A stretch of 64,000 bases of DNA, from NCBI RefSeq assembly GCF_002813295.1, contig NZ_PHUE01000001.1, positions 3,596,001 to 3,660,000 of the forward strand, read 5' to 3'. This document shows positions 26,113 to 34,332 of this stretch, piece after piece; the first letter of the stretch is position 1, and the number at the start of each line of letters is the position of its first letter. Made by a program: the position numbers and the translations under genes. The notes under the pieces were generated by a model, which was not told where the DNA came from, ran no database searches, and was given only the letters and a program-made list of their open reading frames with translations. Source of the stretch: Flavobacterium sp. 5. GTDB taxonomy: Bacteria; Bacteroidota; Bacteroidia; Flavobacteriales; Flavobacteriaceae.

Positions 26113-26841
26113 ATGAAGTTAATCAAACTCGATGCCATAGATTCTACAAATGATTTTCTAAAAGGTTTATCGAACAAACAAGAGGTTCAAAATTTCACAG
26201 TAGTTACCGCTGAAACTCAATTGAAAGGGAAGGGGCAAATGGGATCAAAATGGGATTCTGAGTCAGGTAAAAATCTTATAATGAGTGCTTTGGTTAAGGG
26301 TTTTTTGTTTGATCATGAAGCTGTTTTTAACCTTAATGTAGTGGTTTCACTAGCTGTAATCAGAGCTTTGAAAAAATATAATATTCCTGAATTAAGTATC
26401 AAATGGCCTAACGACATTATGTCAGCCAATAAGAAGATTGGTGGCATATTGATTGAGAATAGTATCAAAGGCGATGGAACTATCACTTCGATTGTTGGAT
26501 TAGGACTAAATGTTAATCAATTGAATTTTCATAATTTACCAAGAGCTTCTTCGTTAGCCTTAATTTGTAATGCTAATTTTGATAAAGAAGAAATTCTTTT
26601 TGCAATAGTTTCAGAGTTGGAAGCAATGATAATAGATTATGATGCAAAATCTTCTTTTTTATGGACGGAATATTCAAATGAATTGTTCAAAACTGGCATT
26701 CCAACAGCTTTTTCGGATGAAAATGAAATCAATTTTATGGGAATTATAAAAGGAGTTTCCGCTGTGGGAAAACTTCAAATTCTATTAGAAGACGATAGTA
26801 TTTGTGAATACAATCTCAAAGAAGTGCAGATGTTGTACTAA
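26113..26841 (+). CDS. birA: biotin--[acetyl-CoA-carboxylase] ligase
   Basis: A 242-residue enzyme that activates biotin with ATP and attaches it to a lysine of the biotin carboxyl carrier protein. It lacks the N-terminal DNA-binding domain of the E. coli BirA, so it is a ligase only. The biotin-binding loop GKGQMGSKWDS (about residues 38-48), KWPNDIM and the C-terminal SH3-like domain (about 195-242) are visible. It is a single gene convergent with the SRPBCC gene and shares its hairpin terminator. Confidence 0.92.
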   Translation: MKLIKLDAIDSTNDFLKGLSNKQEVQNFTVVTAETQLKGKGQMGSKWDSESGKNLIMSALVKGFLFDHEAVFNLNVVVSLAVIRALKKYNIPELSIKWPNDIMSANKKIGGILIENSIKGDGTITSIVGLGLNVNQLNFHNLPRASSLALICNANFDKEEILFAIVSELEAMIIDYDAKSSFLWTEYSNELFKTGIPTAFSDENEINFMGIIKGVSAVGKLQILLEDDSICEYNLKEVQMLY

Positions 26842-26845
26842 TAAA

Positions 26846-26876
26846 AAAGCCTTTTAGCTAAAAACTAAAAGGCTTT
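26846..26876. terminator. bidirectional terminator between birA and the SRPBCC gene
   Basis: Perfect 12-bp stem AAAGCCTTTTAG, 7-nt loop, complement CTAAAAGGCTTT, located 5 nt after the birA stop and 22 nt from the convergent stop. Confidence 0.75.
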
Positions 26877-26897
26877 GAAATTTTTATAGAAACGTTG

Positions 26898-27290
26898 TTA
26901 CAGTTTTGTCATGTTGTTGGCTAAAGTTTCAATGAATTTTGAAATTGGACCTTTTATCATCATTGCCATCATTGTATTGAATTCACCTTCAAAATTTAGT
27001 TGTACTGCGCTTGATTGTTCGGAAATAGTATCAATGTTAGCTACTAAAGTAAATGGAAGTTTATCACTTGCAGCGCCCAAAACTACTTTGTTTGGTGCTA
27101 TTTTATCTTTCATTTTTAATTTAATTTCCGGCATTCCTTTTAATCCAAAAATAAAAGCGTCTTCACCTGTAATTTCAAATTTTGCAATATTATCCGGCAT
27201 TAATTTTTCGAAGTTTTTTACATCGATTAATAAATTAAATAATTCCTGTGCAGATTTTTCAACGGTAACCTTAGGGCTTTCTAAATTCAT
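26898..27290 (-). CDS. SRPBCC (START-like) family protein
   Basis: A 130-residue single-domain protein of the Bet v1-like SRPBCC fold: SAQELFNLLIDVKNFEKLMP at the N-terminus and a long C-terminal helix (about residues 108-128). The family binds hydrophobic ligands, and the ligand here is unknown. It is 39 nt downstream of pyrE on the same strand, so it is probably co-transcribed, an arrangement common in flavobacteria. Confidence 0.8.
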   Translation of the reverse strand: MNLESPKVTVEKSAQELFNLLIDVKNFEKLMPDNIAKFEITGEDAFIFGLKGMPEIKLKMKDKIAPNKVVLGAASDKLPFTLVANIDTISEQSSAVQLNFEGEFNTMMAMMIKGPISKFIETLANNMTKL

Positions 27291-27329
27291 AGTTGTATTT
27301 TATTTGTATTCTGATTAAGCAGTCTAAAA

Positions 27330-27971
27330 TTATATATTCCAAGTTGATGGACTAACATTCCATTCTCTCAAAGTTTGCTCTTCTTTTTCGGTTATATAAC
27401 TTTTTGCAACTGCCAAATTCAATAAATTTTGATAATTACTCAGTGTGTATAAATCGATTTCAGCATTTTTGAAGTTTTGGTCTGCCACATCAAATCCGTA
27501 AGTGAATATAGCTGCCATACCTTTTATAACTGCTCCTGCTTCCCGTAAGCCATCAACGGCAAGTAGGCTACTGTTTCCAGTACTGATTAAATCTTCTATA
27601 ATTACTACGCTTTGTCCTTTTTGTAAAAAACCTTCTACTTGATTTTGACGGCCATGTTTTTTGGGTTCTGGTCGAACATATACAAAAGGTAATCCCATGC
27701 TCTCGGCAACTAGCATTCCGATGCCTATTGCTCCAGTGGCTACACCTGCAATTACATCTGGTTTTCCAAATTGTTTTTCGATGTTTTTAGAAAATTCGTC
27801 TCTAACATAATTTCGTATGGCTGGAAACGAGAGGATTAAACGATTATCGCAATATATTGGCGATTTCCATCCAGAAGCCCATGTAAAAGGATTTCCTGGA
27901 TTCAATTTAATTGCATTTATTTGCAAAAGCAATTCGGCTGTTTTTTCGGCTGTATCTTTATTAAAAATCAT
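27330..27971 (-). CDS. pyrE: orotate phosphoribosyltransferase
   Basis: Transfers PRPP to orotate to give OMP in de novo pyrimidine synthesis. About 213 residues from the ATG at 27971, starting MIFNKDTAEKTAELLL. The PRPP-binding motif VVIIEDLISTGNSS and the mobile loop ending RPEPKKHGRQNQVEG are intact. A TTG 33 nt upstream is in frame but coincides with the -33 promoter element, so it is not the start. The start codon is 4 nt from the -7 element, so the mRNA may be leaderless. It is divergent from the NUDIX gene with only 7 nt between start codons. Confidence 0.94.
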   Translation of the reverse strand: MIFNKDTAEKTAELLLQINAIKLNPGNPFTWASGWKSPIYCDNRLILSFPAIRNYVRDEFSKNIEKQFGKPDVIAGVATGAIGIGMLVAESMGLPFVYVRPEPKKHGRQNQVEGFLQKGQSVVIIEDLISTGNSSLLAVDGLREAGAVIKGMAAIFTYGFDVADQNFKNAEIDLYTLSNYQNLLNLAVAKSYITEKEEQTLREWNVSPSTWNI

Positions 27972-27975
27972 AATA

Positions 27976-28005
27976 CAAATGTATAAAGTTTTTGTTAACG
28001 ACAAA
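27976..28005 (-). promoter_or_regulatory. pyrE promoter overlapping the NUDIX start codon
   Basis: Minus strand: TTTG (28005-28002), 18-nt spacer, TACATTTG (27983-27976), matching the flavobacterial TTG-N17/18-TAnnTTTG consensus. The -7 element covers the ATG of the opposite gene (27979-27981). Confidence 0.6.
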
Positions 28006-28569
28006 CCACTTTTTTTGACAAATCAAATCTCTAAGGAGACCGATTTTCAACTTTTTTTGCTGGACAGTATTGATGTAGAGCAACTTATAGTGAAAATATT
28101 TCAAAATAAAATTAATAAAGCGTATTTGTATCATCCAGATGAGAGCTTAATTATGAAAACTTTGAAAGCCAAAATTCCAGTAAATAAAGCTGGCGGAGGT
28201 TTAGTCTATAATAAAAATAGAGAGGTTTTGTTTATTTTTAGAAATGGAAAATGGGATTTGCCTAAAGGAGGGACTAATAAAGGTGAAGATATTGAAAACA
28301 CCGCTATGCGGGAAGTAGAAGAAGAAACAGGCGTAGATGGATTGAAAATTATTGAAAAACTTCAAAAAACCTACCATGTTTTTAAACGTAATGGAAAATA
28401 CAAATTAAAAATTACACATTGGTTTGAAATGGAAACTGATTTCGAAGGAACACCAATTGGTCAAATTGAAGAAGGTATCGAAAAAGTTGCATGGCTGAAT
28501 CCAGAGCAAATCAAAGAAGCATTGAAAAACTCGTATGAAAATATAAAATTATTGTTCGAAGAGCAATAA
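27979..28569 (+). CDS. NUDIX hydrolase
   Basis: A 196-residue protein whose N-terminal ~65 residues are an extra domain and whose C-terminal part is the NUDIX fold. The NUDIX box GX5EX7REUXEEXGU is complete: G-GTNKG-E-DIENTAM-REVEEETGV, at about residues 97-119. It hydrolyses nucleoside diphosphates linked to another moiety; the substrate is unknown. The start chosen, MYKVFVNDKPLF, is 7 nt from the divergent pyrE start. The open frame continues upstream into pyrE antisense, but that part is not likely coding. Confidence 0.88.
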   Translation: MYKVFVNDKPLFLTNQISKETDFQLFLLDSIDVEQLIVKIFQNKINKAYLYHPDESLIMKTLKAKIPVNKAGGGLVYNKNREVLFIFRNGKWDLPKGGTNKGEDIENTAMREVEEETGVDGLKIIEKLQKTYHVFKRNGKYKLKITHWFEMETDFEGTPIGQIEEGIEKVAWLNPEQIKEALKNSYENIKLLFEEQ

Positions 28570-28587
28570 GGTAGTTGTTTAAAACTT

Positions 28588-28722
28588 TTTGGGCGTGCCA
28601 CCAGTAAAAAAAGGGGCTAATCTGTATTGCGTAGATTAGCCCCTTTTTTTACTGCTGTCAGGCTATCCGCACCGCTTTGGCGGTTTGCTTCTATCCTTCA
28701 CGCAGACCTAACAATCTTTTTG
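28588..28722. repeat. intergenic repeat-like element with long perfect hairpin
   Basis: Flanking sequence GGGCGTGCC, GGCTATCCGC, CTATCCTTCACGCAG and ACAATC resembles a composite intergenic repeat that I associate with Flavobacteriia (recollection, not a database result). Inside it sits a perfect 22-bp inverted repeat, 28602-28623 with 28633-28654, 9-nt loop, and core AAAGGGGCTAATCT followed by seven T on the right arm. It can terminate both the NUDIX and the convergent aldo/keto reductase transcripts. Confidence 0.55.
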
Positions 28723-28744
28723 TGAGTGAATACATTTTAGGTTT

Positions 28745-29716
28745 TTAATGCCATTTTAATTTTTTTCTTTCTAGCCAATAATCAGTTGATTGAACGCGAA
28801 AAGATTGAAGTTGTTTGATTTCTTCTTCGGATAATTCAAAATTATTTAGTTTCCAATTTTCTTCCAATTGATAACTGTCAGATGCTCCACTTAAAACCAT
28901 AAAGGGTTCAATTGTTTGAATGCAAAAACGCAAGGCAACAGCGTCAACTCCAATTTCATATTTGGCAGCCAGTTGCTCTAATACATTATATAACTTGAGA
29001 TAATGCGGATAATTGGGATTGGGTAAAAGTCTGCCGTTAGCAAGCCCTTCTTTAATGATAATTCGATTGCCCTTCTTTTTTATAAGATCCAAAATTGTTG
29101 CTAAACTTTGTTCTAAGATGTTATAAGTAACTTGAAAAACATCAAAAAGTGGTTGGTTATCAACAGCAATTTCTAATGCTTTTCTCAAGACATCCACTTG
29201 ATTATCGCCTGAAGTTGTGACTCCAATTCGAATATGATATTGCTTTTTGATTTGAGCTAGTTTTTGTAAAACAGCTTCATTTTCTAACACTCCAGTATCA
29301 AAAGTAGCAGAGTGAATCTGTAATGTAGAAAGATTTGGAAGTAATTCTTTGGAAACCTCCCATTGCTGTATCAATTGTTCAATACTATGGTCTTTTACTT
29401 CGTGAATACTCGCATTTGGATCAAAATTAGCGGTATAAACATACCCCCATTTAGTAGCTACTTCTATTGTTTGATCCTTTTTAGTTTTTATCCAGTCAGC
29501 AAGTAATTCTTCGGCTAAGCCATAACCTGGAGCAGTATCATAATAGCGGATTCCTTTTTTGTAAGCTGTTTCTAAAACTTCAATTCCTTTGGCTTTGAAA
29601 ATTTCTAAGTCAAAAATTTCTCTTACATTTTGTTGGATGTTAATATATAATGGACGACCTATGGCTGCAGTGCCTAATCCTACTGAAAAATTGTTCATTT
29701 CTTTAATTTTATTCAA
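28745..29716 (-). CDS. aldo/keto reductase
   Basis: A 323-residue (alpha/beta)8 oxidoreductase. The catalytic Asp and Tyr occur in IRYYDTAPGYGLAE (about residues 56-69), the Lys in ATKWGYVY (about 87-94) and the His near LQIHSATFD (about 132-140). These proteins reduce aldehydes or ketones with NADPH; the substrate is unknown. The length and the LADW/L-fucose-dehydrogenase-like features fit the bacterial D-threo-aldose type. It stands alone on the minus strand, and its 5' end faces the DEAD-box helicase with 190 nt between them. Confidence 0.88.
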   Translation of the reverse strand: MNKIKEMNNFSVGLGTAAIGRPLYINIQQNVREIFDLEIFKAKGIEVLETAYKKGIRYYDTAPGYGLAEELLADWIKTKKDQTIEVATKWGYVYTANFDPNASIHEVKDHSIEQLIQQWEVSKELLPNLSTLQIHSATFDTGVLENEAVLQKLAQIKKQYHIRIGVTTSGDNQVDVLRKALEIAVDNQPLFDVFQVTYNILEQSLATILDLIKKKGNRIIIKEGLANGRLLPNPNYPHYLKLYNVLEQLAAKYEIGVDAVALRFCIQTIEPFMVLSGASDSYQLEENWKLNNFELSEEEIKQLQSFRVQSTDYWLERKKLKWH

Positions 29717-29894
29717 ATATATTTAAAATATAAGCTTTACTAAAAAGAACTTTTGATTTGTTTTGGTGGTTTGATTCTAACAAGGCAAGTGCTTTTAGAA
29801 AGTGTTTAATCAATTTTAAATTGAATTCTTGAAAAGTTAAAAAGAGCATGTCTTAGACCTTTCAACTGAAATTTATCACTGCAAACTTTTTTAC

Positions 29895-29902
29895 TACCTT
29901 TG
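29895..29902 (+). promoter_or_regulatory. -7 promoter element 4 nt from the helicase start
   Basis: TACCTTTG matches TAnnTTTG exactly and ends 4 nt before the ATG at 29907, implying a leaderless or nearly leaderless mRNA. No good -33 TTG at the usual distance was found. Confidence 0.5.
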
Positions 29903-29906
29903 CAAA

Positions 29907-31256
29907 ATGAATAAGAAACACCATTCCAACAATATATTACTAAATTTAGGCATCGAAAGCTTAAACGAAATGCAAGAAGTTGCACAAGATGTTATTTTAA
30001 ATGATAATAATGTTTTATTGCTTTCTCCAACGGGTTCTGGAAAAACACTAGCTTTTTTACTTCCTATTTTCGAAATGTTACAACCTGAAATTCTATCGGT
30101 TCAATGTTTAATTCTTGTGCCATCACGTGAACTAGGATTGCAAATTGAACAAGTCTGGAAAAAAATGGGAACTGATTATAAAGTGAATGTATGTTACGGA
30201 GGACATTCTATTGATACCGAAATTAAAAATTTGAGTAACCCTCCAGCAGTTTTAATAGGAACACCAGGGCGAATTGCGGATCATATAGATCGAGGAACTT
30301 TTCGATTGGATAAAATTCAAACGTTAATTCTGGATGAGTTTGATAAATCTTTGCAACTAGGTTTCCATGAACAAATGTCTTTTATAATTGGAAAACTTAG
30401 CAAACTCAACAAACGTGTTTTGGTTTCGGCGACTTCTGATATTGAGATTCCAAAATATACAAGAGTAGTCAATCCTACGATTTTAGATTTTATCCCAACA
30501 GAAGAAGAACAAGTAAGTAATTTGTCGACCAGAATGGTTATTTCTAAATCTAAAGACAAAATTGAAAGTTTGTTCAATTTAATTTGTTCATTGAAATCAC
30601 AGTCGGCGATTGTTTTTTGTAATCATCGCGATGCTGCAGAACGAATTAGTGATACTTTAAATGAAAAAGGAATTTATGCGACCTATTATCATGGGGGTAT
30701 GGATCAAGAAGAACGAGAAAGAGCATTAATTCAGTTTCGTAATGGAAGTGTAAGCTATTTGATTACTACTGATTTGGCAGCACGCGGATTAGATATTCCC
30801 GAAATGAAACACGTAATTCATTATCATTTACCACTAAAAGAAGATGAATTTACTCACAGGAACGGTCGTACTGCTCGTATGCAAGCTTCGGGAACTGCTT
30901 ATCTTATTGTAAATGAAAGTGAAAAAAAACTGGATTATGTGGATTATGGCATGGCAATTTTAAATGTAGAAAATGTTACAAATTTGCCTAAACCACCCGA
31001 ATTTCAAACGATTTACATTAGTGGAGGTAAGAAAAACAAATTAAATAAAATAGACATAGTTGGTTTCTTTTCTCAAAAAGGAAAACTAGAAAAAGGAGAT
31101 TTGGGTTTGATAGAAGTGAAGGATTTTATCTCTTTTGCAGCAGTAAAATTCAATAAAGTTAGAGATTTATTACATGCTATTAAAGATGAAAAAATGAAAG
31201 GGAAAAAGTTTAAGATTGAAGTTGCCAGAAAGGTTATTAAAAAAGAGGAAGAGTAG
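29907..31256 (+). CDS. DEAD-box RNA helicase with DbpA-type RNA-binding domain
   Basis: A 449-residue ATP-dependent RNA helicase. Motif I SPTGSGKT is at 40-47, motif Ia is PSREL, TPGR is at 119-122, motif II is the variant DEFD (143-146), and motif III SAT is at 174-176. Motif VI reads HRNGRTAR, with N for the usual I. The C-terminal ~75 residues (ISGGKKNKLNKIDIVGFF onward) match the DbpA RNA-binding domain, which in E. coli targets 23S rRNA helix 92. A role in large-subunit assembly is therefore likely. It is a single gene. Confidence 0.92.
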   Translation: MNKKHHSNNILLNLGIESLNEMQEVAQDVILNDNNVLLLSPTGSGKTLAFLLPIFEMLQPEILSVQCLILVPSRELGLQIEQVWKKMGTDYKVNVCYGGHSIDTEIKNLSNPPAVLIGTPGRIADHIDRGTFRLDKIQTLILDEFDKSLQLGFHEQMSFIIGKLSKLNKRVLVSATSDIEIPKYTRVVNPTILDFIPTEEEQVSNLSTRMVISKSKDKIESLFNLICSLKSQSAIVFCNHRDAAERISDTLNEKGIYATYYHGGMDQEERERALIQFRNGSVSYLITTDLAARGLDIPEMKHVIHYHLPLKEDEFTHRNGRTARMQASGTAYLIVNESEKKLDYVDYGMAILNVENVTNLPKPPEFQTIYISGGKKNKLNKIDIVGFFSQKGKLEKGDLGLIEVKDFISFAAVKFNKVRDLLHAIKDEKMKGKKFKIEVARKVIKKEEE

Positions 31257-31494
31257 GTTTCAGATATTAGATTATGTTTGTAATTAATTTAATAACTTAA
31301 GAAAACATAGTAGTAAATTTTTAAAATAAGATCTAAGGTTCGTAAATATTATGTTGTTGTTTTAAATTACAAACAAAATAATTGATTTTATGTTAATAAA
31401 AAAAAGGATTGATAAAGGAGTTGTTTTTTTTTATTATTATGTTTGCTGACAAATACTTACCTAATAGAGTATATTATTAAACCCCAAATAAATT

Positions 31495-31935
31495 ATGAAA
31501 AAAGTTATTGCAATTGCTATTTTATTTATTAGTTCTGTTGGTTTTAGCCAAATTAAAGTTGTTGAAACTGTGCCTGTTGAGAAATTAGGTAGAGTAAATA
31601 ATGCTTTTTATGTTCAAAAAATTGGAGATGATTTTACCTTTTTCTATACTACAGTTCAAAGTGATGAAGAGGAAGCAGCTCTAAAGAATTTTACATTTAA
31701 AAATGTAGATAATGCCTACCAAAGCTTTTACGGTATTATTTCAAAAGGGTTTACAGCAAGTCCTTTGAATGATGTGAAATTAGAATTACCTAACAATTTT
31801 GTTTGGTTGCATTATATTGTAAGTTCAGATAAAACAACTGTACAATTTATGGTAACAAATAAAATAGCTAGTACTACTAATGTTTCTGAGCCATTATCAA
31901 AAGAACAAATTGAAAAATTATTTCAAAAAAGCTAG
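31495..31935 (+). CDS. small exported hypothetical protein
   Basis: A 146-residue protein with a signal peptide (MKKVIAIAILFISSVGFSQ, cleavage likely after about residue 18-19). The mature part is about 127 residues, mixed alpha/beta, with no recognised motif. It lies alone, 238 nt after the helicase, and is followed by a strong bidirectional hairpin shared with the convergent PhnA gene. Function unknown. Confidence 0.7.
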   Translation: MKKVIAIAILFISSVGFSQIKVVETVPVEKLGRVNNAFYVQKIGDDFTFFYTTVQSDEEEAALKNFTFKNVDNAYQSFYGIISKGFTASPLNDVKLELPNNFVWLHYIVSSDKTTVQFMVTNKIASTTNVSEPLSKEQIEKLFQKS

Positions 31936-31960
31936 TCTTAGTTTCTAAGATTGTAGTCAT

Positions 31961-31994
31961 AAAAAAACGTCTTGAGAAATCAAGACGTTTTTTT
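31961..31994. terminator. bidirectional terminator between 31935 and the PhnA gene
   Basis: Perfect 15-bp stem AAAAAAACGTCTTGA (31961-31975), loop GAAA, complement 31980-31994. It has A/T tails on both sides for both convergent transcripts. Confidence 0.85.
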
Positions 31995-32012
31995 TATGGA
32001 AATAAATTAAAG

Positions 32013-32591
32013 CTATATTTTCTTAACGTATTGTGTAATAATTACAATTTGTTGTCCATCGACTTTTCCTTCTATGTATTCGGCATTTTCGTGGTCTAAA
32101 CGTATGTTACGAACAGAAGTTCCTTGTTTGGCTACCATACTCGAACCTTTTACTTTTAAATCTTTGATTAACACTACTGAATCCCCATGAGTTAAAATGA
32201 CACCATTTACATCGCGATGTACGATTTTGTTTTCATCTTCTTCACCTTCGCCTGTGGCTTGAGCCCATGCTAAAGTATCTTCGTCAAAATACATTTGTTC
32301 TAACAATTCTTGTGGCCAGCCATTGCTGCGTAAACGGCTCAACATTCTCCAAGCTACAACTTGCACCGGAATATGTTCGCTCCACATACTATCATTAAGG
32401 GATCTCCAGTGGTTTAAATCTTCATGACCAGGATTTTCTATTTGGTCTATACAAGTAGAGCAAGCGTAGATACTTTCATCTAATCCACCTTTTTGAGTAG
32501 GTAATACTTGGTATTCTTTTAAATTTTCGGTTGCAGCACATAATTCACATTGTGAACCACTGCGTTTATTTAATTCTCTTTCAAAGCTCAT
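32013..32591 (-). CDS. PhnA domain-containing protein (YjdM-like)
   Basis: A 192-residue cytoplasmic protein with an N-terminal zinc-ribbon-like part (CELC at residues 15-18 and CSTC near 44-47) and a C-terminal PhnA domain (about 125-192: DVNGVILTHGDSVVLIKDLK). Despite the old name alkylphosphonate utilisation protein, the family function is unsettled and no phosphonate genes are nearby. It is last in the ddl-ZnR-TMEM175-coaD-PhnA run, 64 nt behind coaD. Confidence 0.88.
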   Translation of the reverse strand: MSFERELNKRSGSQCELCAATENLKEYQVLPTQKGGLDESIYACSTCIDQIENPGHEDLNHWRSLNDSMWSEHIPVQVVAWRMLSRLRSNGWPQELLEQMYFDEDTLAWAQATGEGEEDENKIVHRDVNGVILTHGDSVVLIKDLKVKGSSMVAKQGTSVRNIRLDHENAEYIEGKVDGQQIVIITQYVKKI

Positions 32592-32655
32592 TGTTGATGT
32601 TGTTTTTTTGCGAAAGTAGCACTATATATGCATTTTTCTATGTTTATTTGGTATG

Positions 32656-33114
32656 CTATTTTTTAACACGTACTGCTTCAGGAACTAATAATTGATATTC
32701 TCCGTTATTGCGCAAAACATCTCTTACGATACTAGAACTTATAAAAGAAGTTTTTGCAGCTGTTAATAAAAACACAGTTTCAATTTTAGACATCCTTCTA
32801 TTTGTGTGGGCAATTGCTTTTTCGAATTCGAAATCGGCAGGATTACGAAGACCTCTCAAAATAAAATCGGCTTTGATTTTTTTGCATAAATCAATAGTCA
32901 ATCCTTCATAAGTAATAACAGAAACCTTTGGTTCATCTTTGAATGTTTCTTCAATAAAGCGCTTTCTGTCTTCAAGCGAAAACATATATTTTTTTTCAGC
33001 ATTGATTCCAATCGCGATTACAATTTCATCAAACAAGGAAATTCCTCTTCTAATAATATCTTCGTGACCTAATGTGATAGGATCAAACGATCCTGGGAAT
33101 ATGGCTTTTTTCAT
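32656..33114 (-). CDS. coaD: pantetheine-phosphate adenylyltransferase
   Basis: Fourth step of coenzyme A synthesis: ATP plus 4'-phosphopantetheine to dephospho-CoA. The 152-residue protein is family length. The nucleotidyltransferase motif PGSFDPITLGH (residues 7-17, the HxGH class with TLGH) and the downstream FISSSIVRD loop (about 124-132) are intact, as is GLRNPADFEFE (about 89-99). It is 7 nt behind the TMEM175 gene. Confidence 0.96.
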   Translation of the reverse strand: MKKAIFPGSFDPITLGHEDIIRRGISLFDEIVIAIGINAEKKYMFSLEDRKRFIEETFKDEPKVSVITYEGLTIDLCKKIKADFILRGLRNPADFEFEKAIAHTNRRMSKIETVFLLTAAKTSFISSSIVRDVLRNNGEYQLLVPEAVRVKK

Positions 33115-33121
33115 TTCTAAT

Positions 33122-33694
33122 TTAATTTAGTTGTTTTTCAATTCTTGAATCTGGGATAATCCAAAGCATTGCCACTGCAATATAAAGTAAACCAGAAATC
33201 CAAGGAGACAAAAAAGCTAATGGAATAGCCAAAAGATATGCTATAGTTGATATTTTACCTTTGAAGTCGTTTTCAACTGCACGATGCAAAATCGAATCTT
33301 TACCTTCTAGTTTTATAATTTTATTTTGAAGCATATTATAAGCTATAGAGCATATCAGCAGGATAAAACCATATATACTCATTGGTACAGCTGCAAAATG
33401 ATGTTCACCAATCCAACTTGTAGCAAATGGAATTAAGGACAGCCAAAAGAGTAAAAAAAGATTGCCCCACAAAATTGAGCCATTCACTTTTTTAACTACC
33501 TGAAACATGTGATGATGATTGTTCCAATAAATTCCTACGTAAATAAAACTCAAAACATAGCTCAGGAAAACTGGAATTAAATGTGTTAAGGATTCAAAAG
33601 TGTCTTCTTCAGGCGCTTTTATTTCCAAAACCATAATGGTAATGATAATTGCTAATACGCCATCACTAAAGGCTTCAATTCTTGTTTTGTTCAT
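33122..33694 (-). CDS. TMEM175 family (DUF1211) potassium channel-like protein
   Basis: A 190-residue membrane protein with about six helices. The first helix opens with the family signature RIEAFSDGVLAIIITIMVLE (residues 5-24), containing the FSDG motif that lines the pore in TMEM175 proteins. Bacterial relatives form tetrameric K+ channels lacking a selectivity-filter sequence, so K+ conductance is a family-based inference. It lies between a zinc-ribbon membrane protein gene (14 nt) and coaD (7 nt). Confidence 0.87.
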   Translation of the reverse strand: MNKTRIEAFSDGVLAIIITIMVLEIKAPEEDTFESLTHLIPVFLSYVLSFIYVGIYWNNHHHMFQVVKKVNGSILWGNLFLLFWLSLIPFATSWIGEHHFAAVPMSIYGFILLICSIAYNMLQNKIIKLEGKDSILHRAVENDFKGKISTIAYLLAIPLAFLSPWISGLLYIAVAMLWIIPDSRIEKQLN

Positions 33695-33708
33695 TTTTTA
33701 TTTGATTT

Positions 33709-34311
33709 TTATTTCCTTAAAACCTCTATAATTTCTCCTTCTTTATAGAGGTTTGCAATTTCAGATTTGGAATAATGAATTGTTCTTTTTGAATAGTTTT
33801 CTGGTTTATCAATGTCTTTTATTTCATACGGTAAATAAGCATCATAATCATTGTGGGTTGTATAAATACTATCTTTTGTTACCTGATCTATTCTCATACT
33901 CGAATAATATCCATTTGAAAATTTTAAATGATAAATATCTCCTTTTGCTGGTGTTTTTATTAAAATTGCGGATTCATCTTTTGATTCGATGTAATTATTT
34001 ATAAAAAATGTAATGGCTAAAACCAAAAGTATACAGCCAGAATACATCCAAATTGGATTATTGAGTTTTTCGTTTTTTAATTGTAATTGACTATTTTTAT
34101 CTAAATCGTCATAATCAAAAATAGTACTACAATTTGAACATTCGATGTTGACATATTTTCCAATAGGAAAAAGAGGTATTAATGTGAGATGAGTATATCT
34201 TCTATAAATGCTAAAATTCAAACTATTTTTTGATTCACATTTTGGACATTTTGAATCCAAAATTTGACCATTCTTTATATTTGAATCTTGAACTCCTATT
34301 AATACCATCAT
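33709..34311 (-). CDS. zinc-ribbon single-pass membrane protein
   Basis: A 200-residue protein with an N-terminal zinc ribbon formed by CPKC (about residues 21-24) and CSNC (about 58-61). A single membrane helix follows (about 88-105), then an outer domain of about 90 residues. Family function is unknown. The topology suggests a cytoplasmic metal-binding head and an exported tail. It sits 21 nt downstream of ddl and 14 nt upstream of the TMEM175 gene and should be co-transcribed. Confidence 0.72.
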   Translation of the reverse strand: MMVLIGVQDSNIKNGQILDSKCPKCESKNSLNFSIYRRYTHLTLIPLFPIGKYVNIECSNCSTIFDYDDLDKNSQLQLKNEKLNNPIWMYSGCILLVLAITFFINNYIESKDESAILIKTPAKGDIYHLKFSNGYYSSMRIDQVTKDSIYTTHNDYDAYLPYEIKDIDKPENYSKRTIHYSKSEIANLYKEGEIIEVLRK

Positions 34312-34332
34312 AAATTAGCCATTTGTTTTTTA

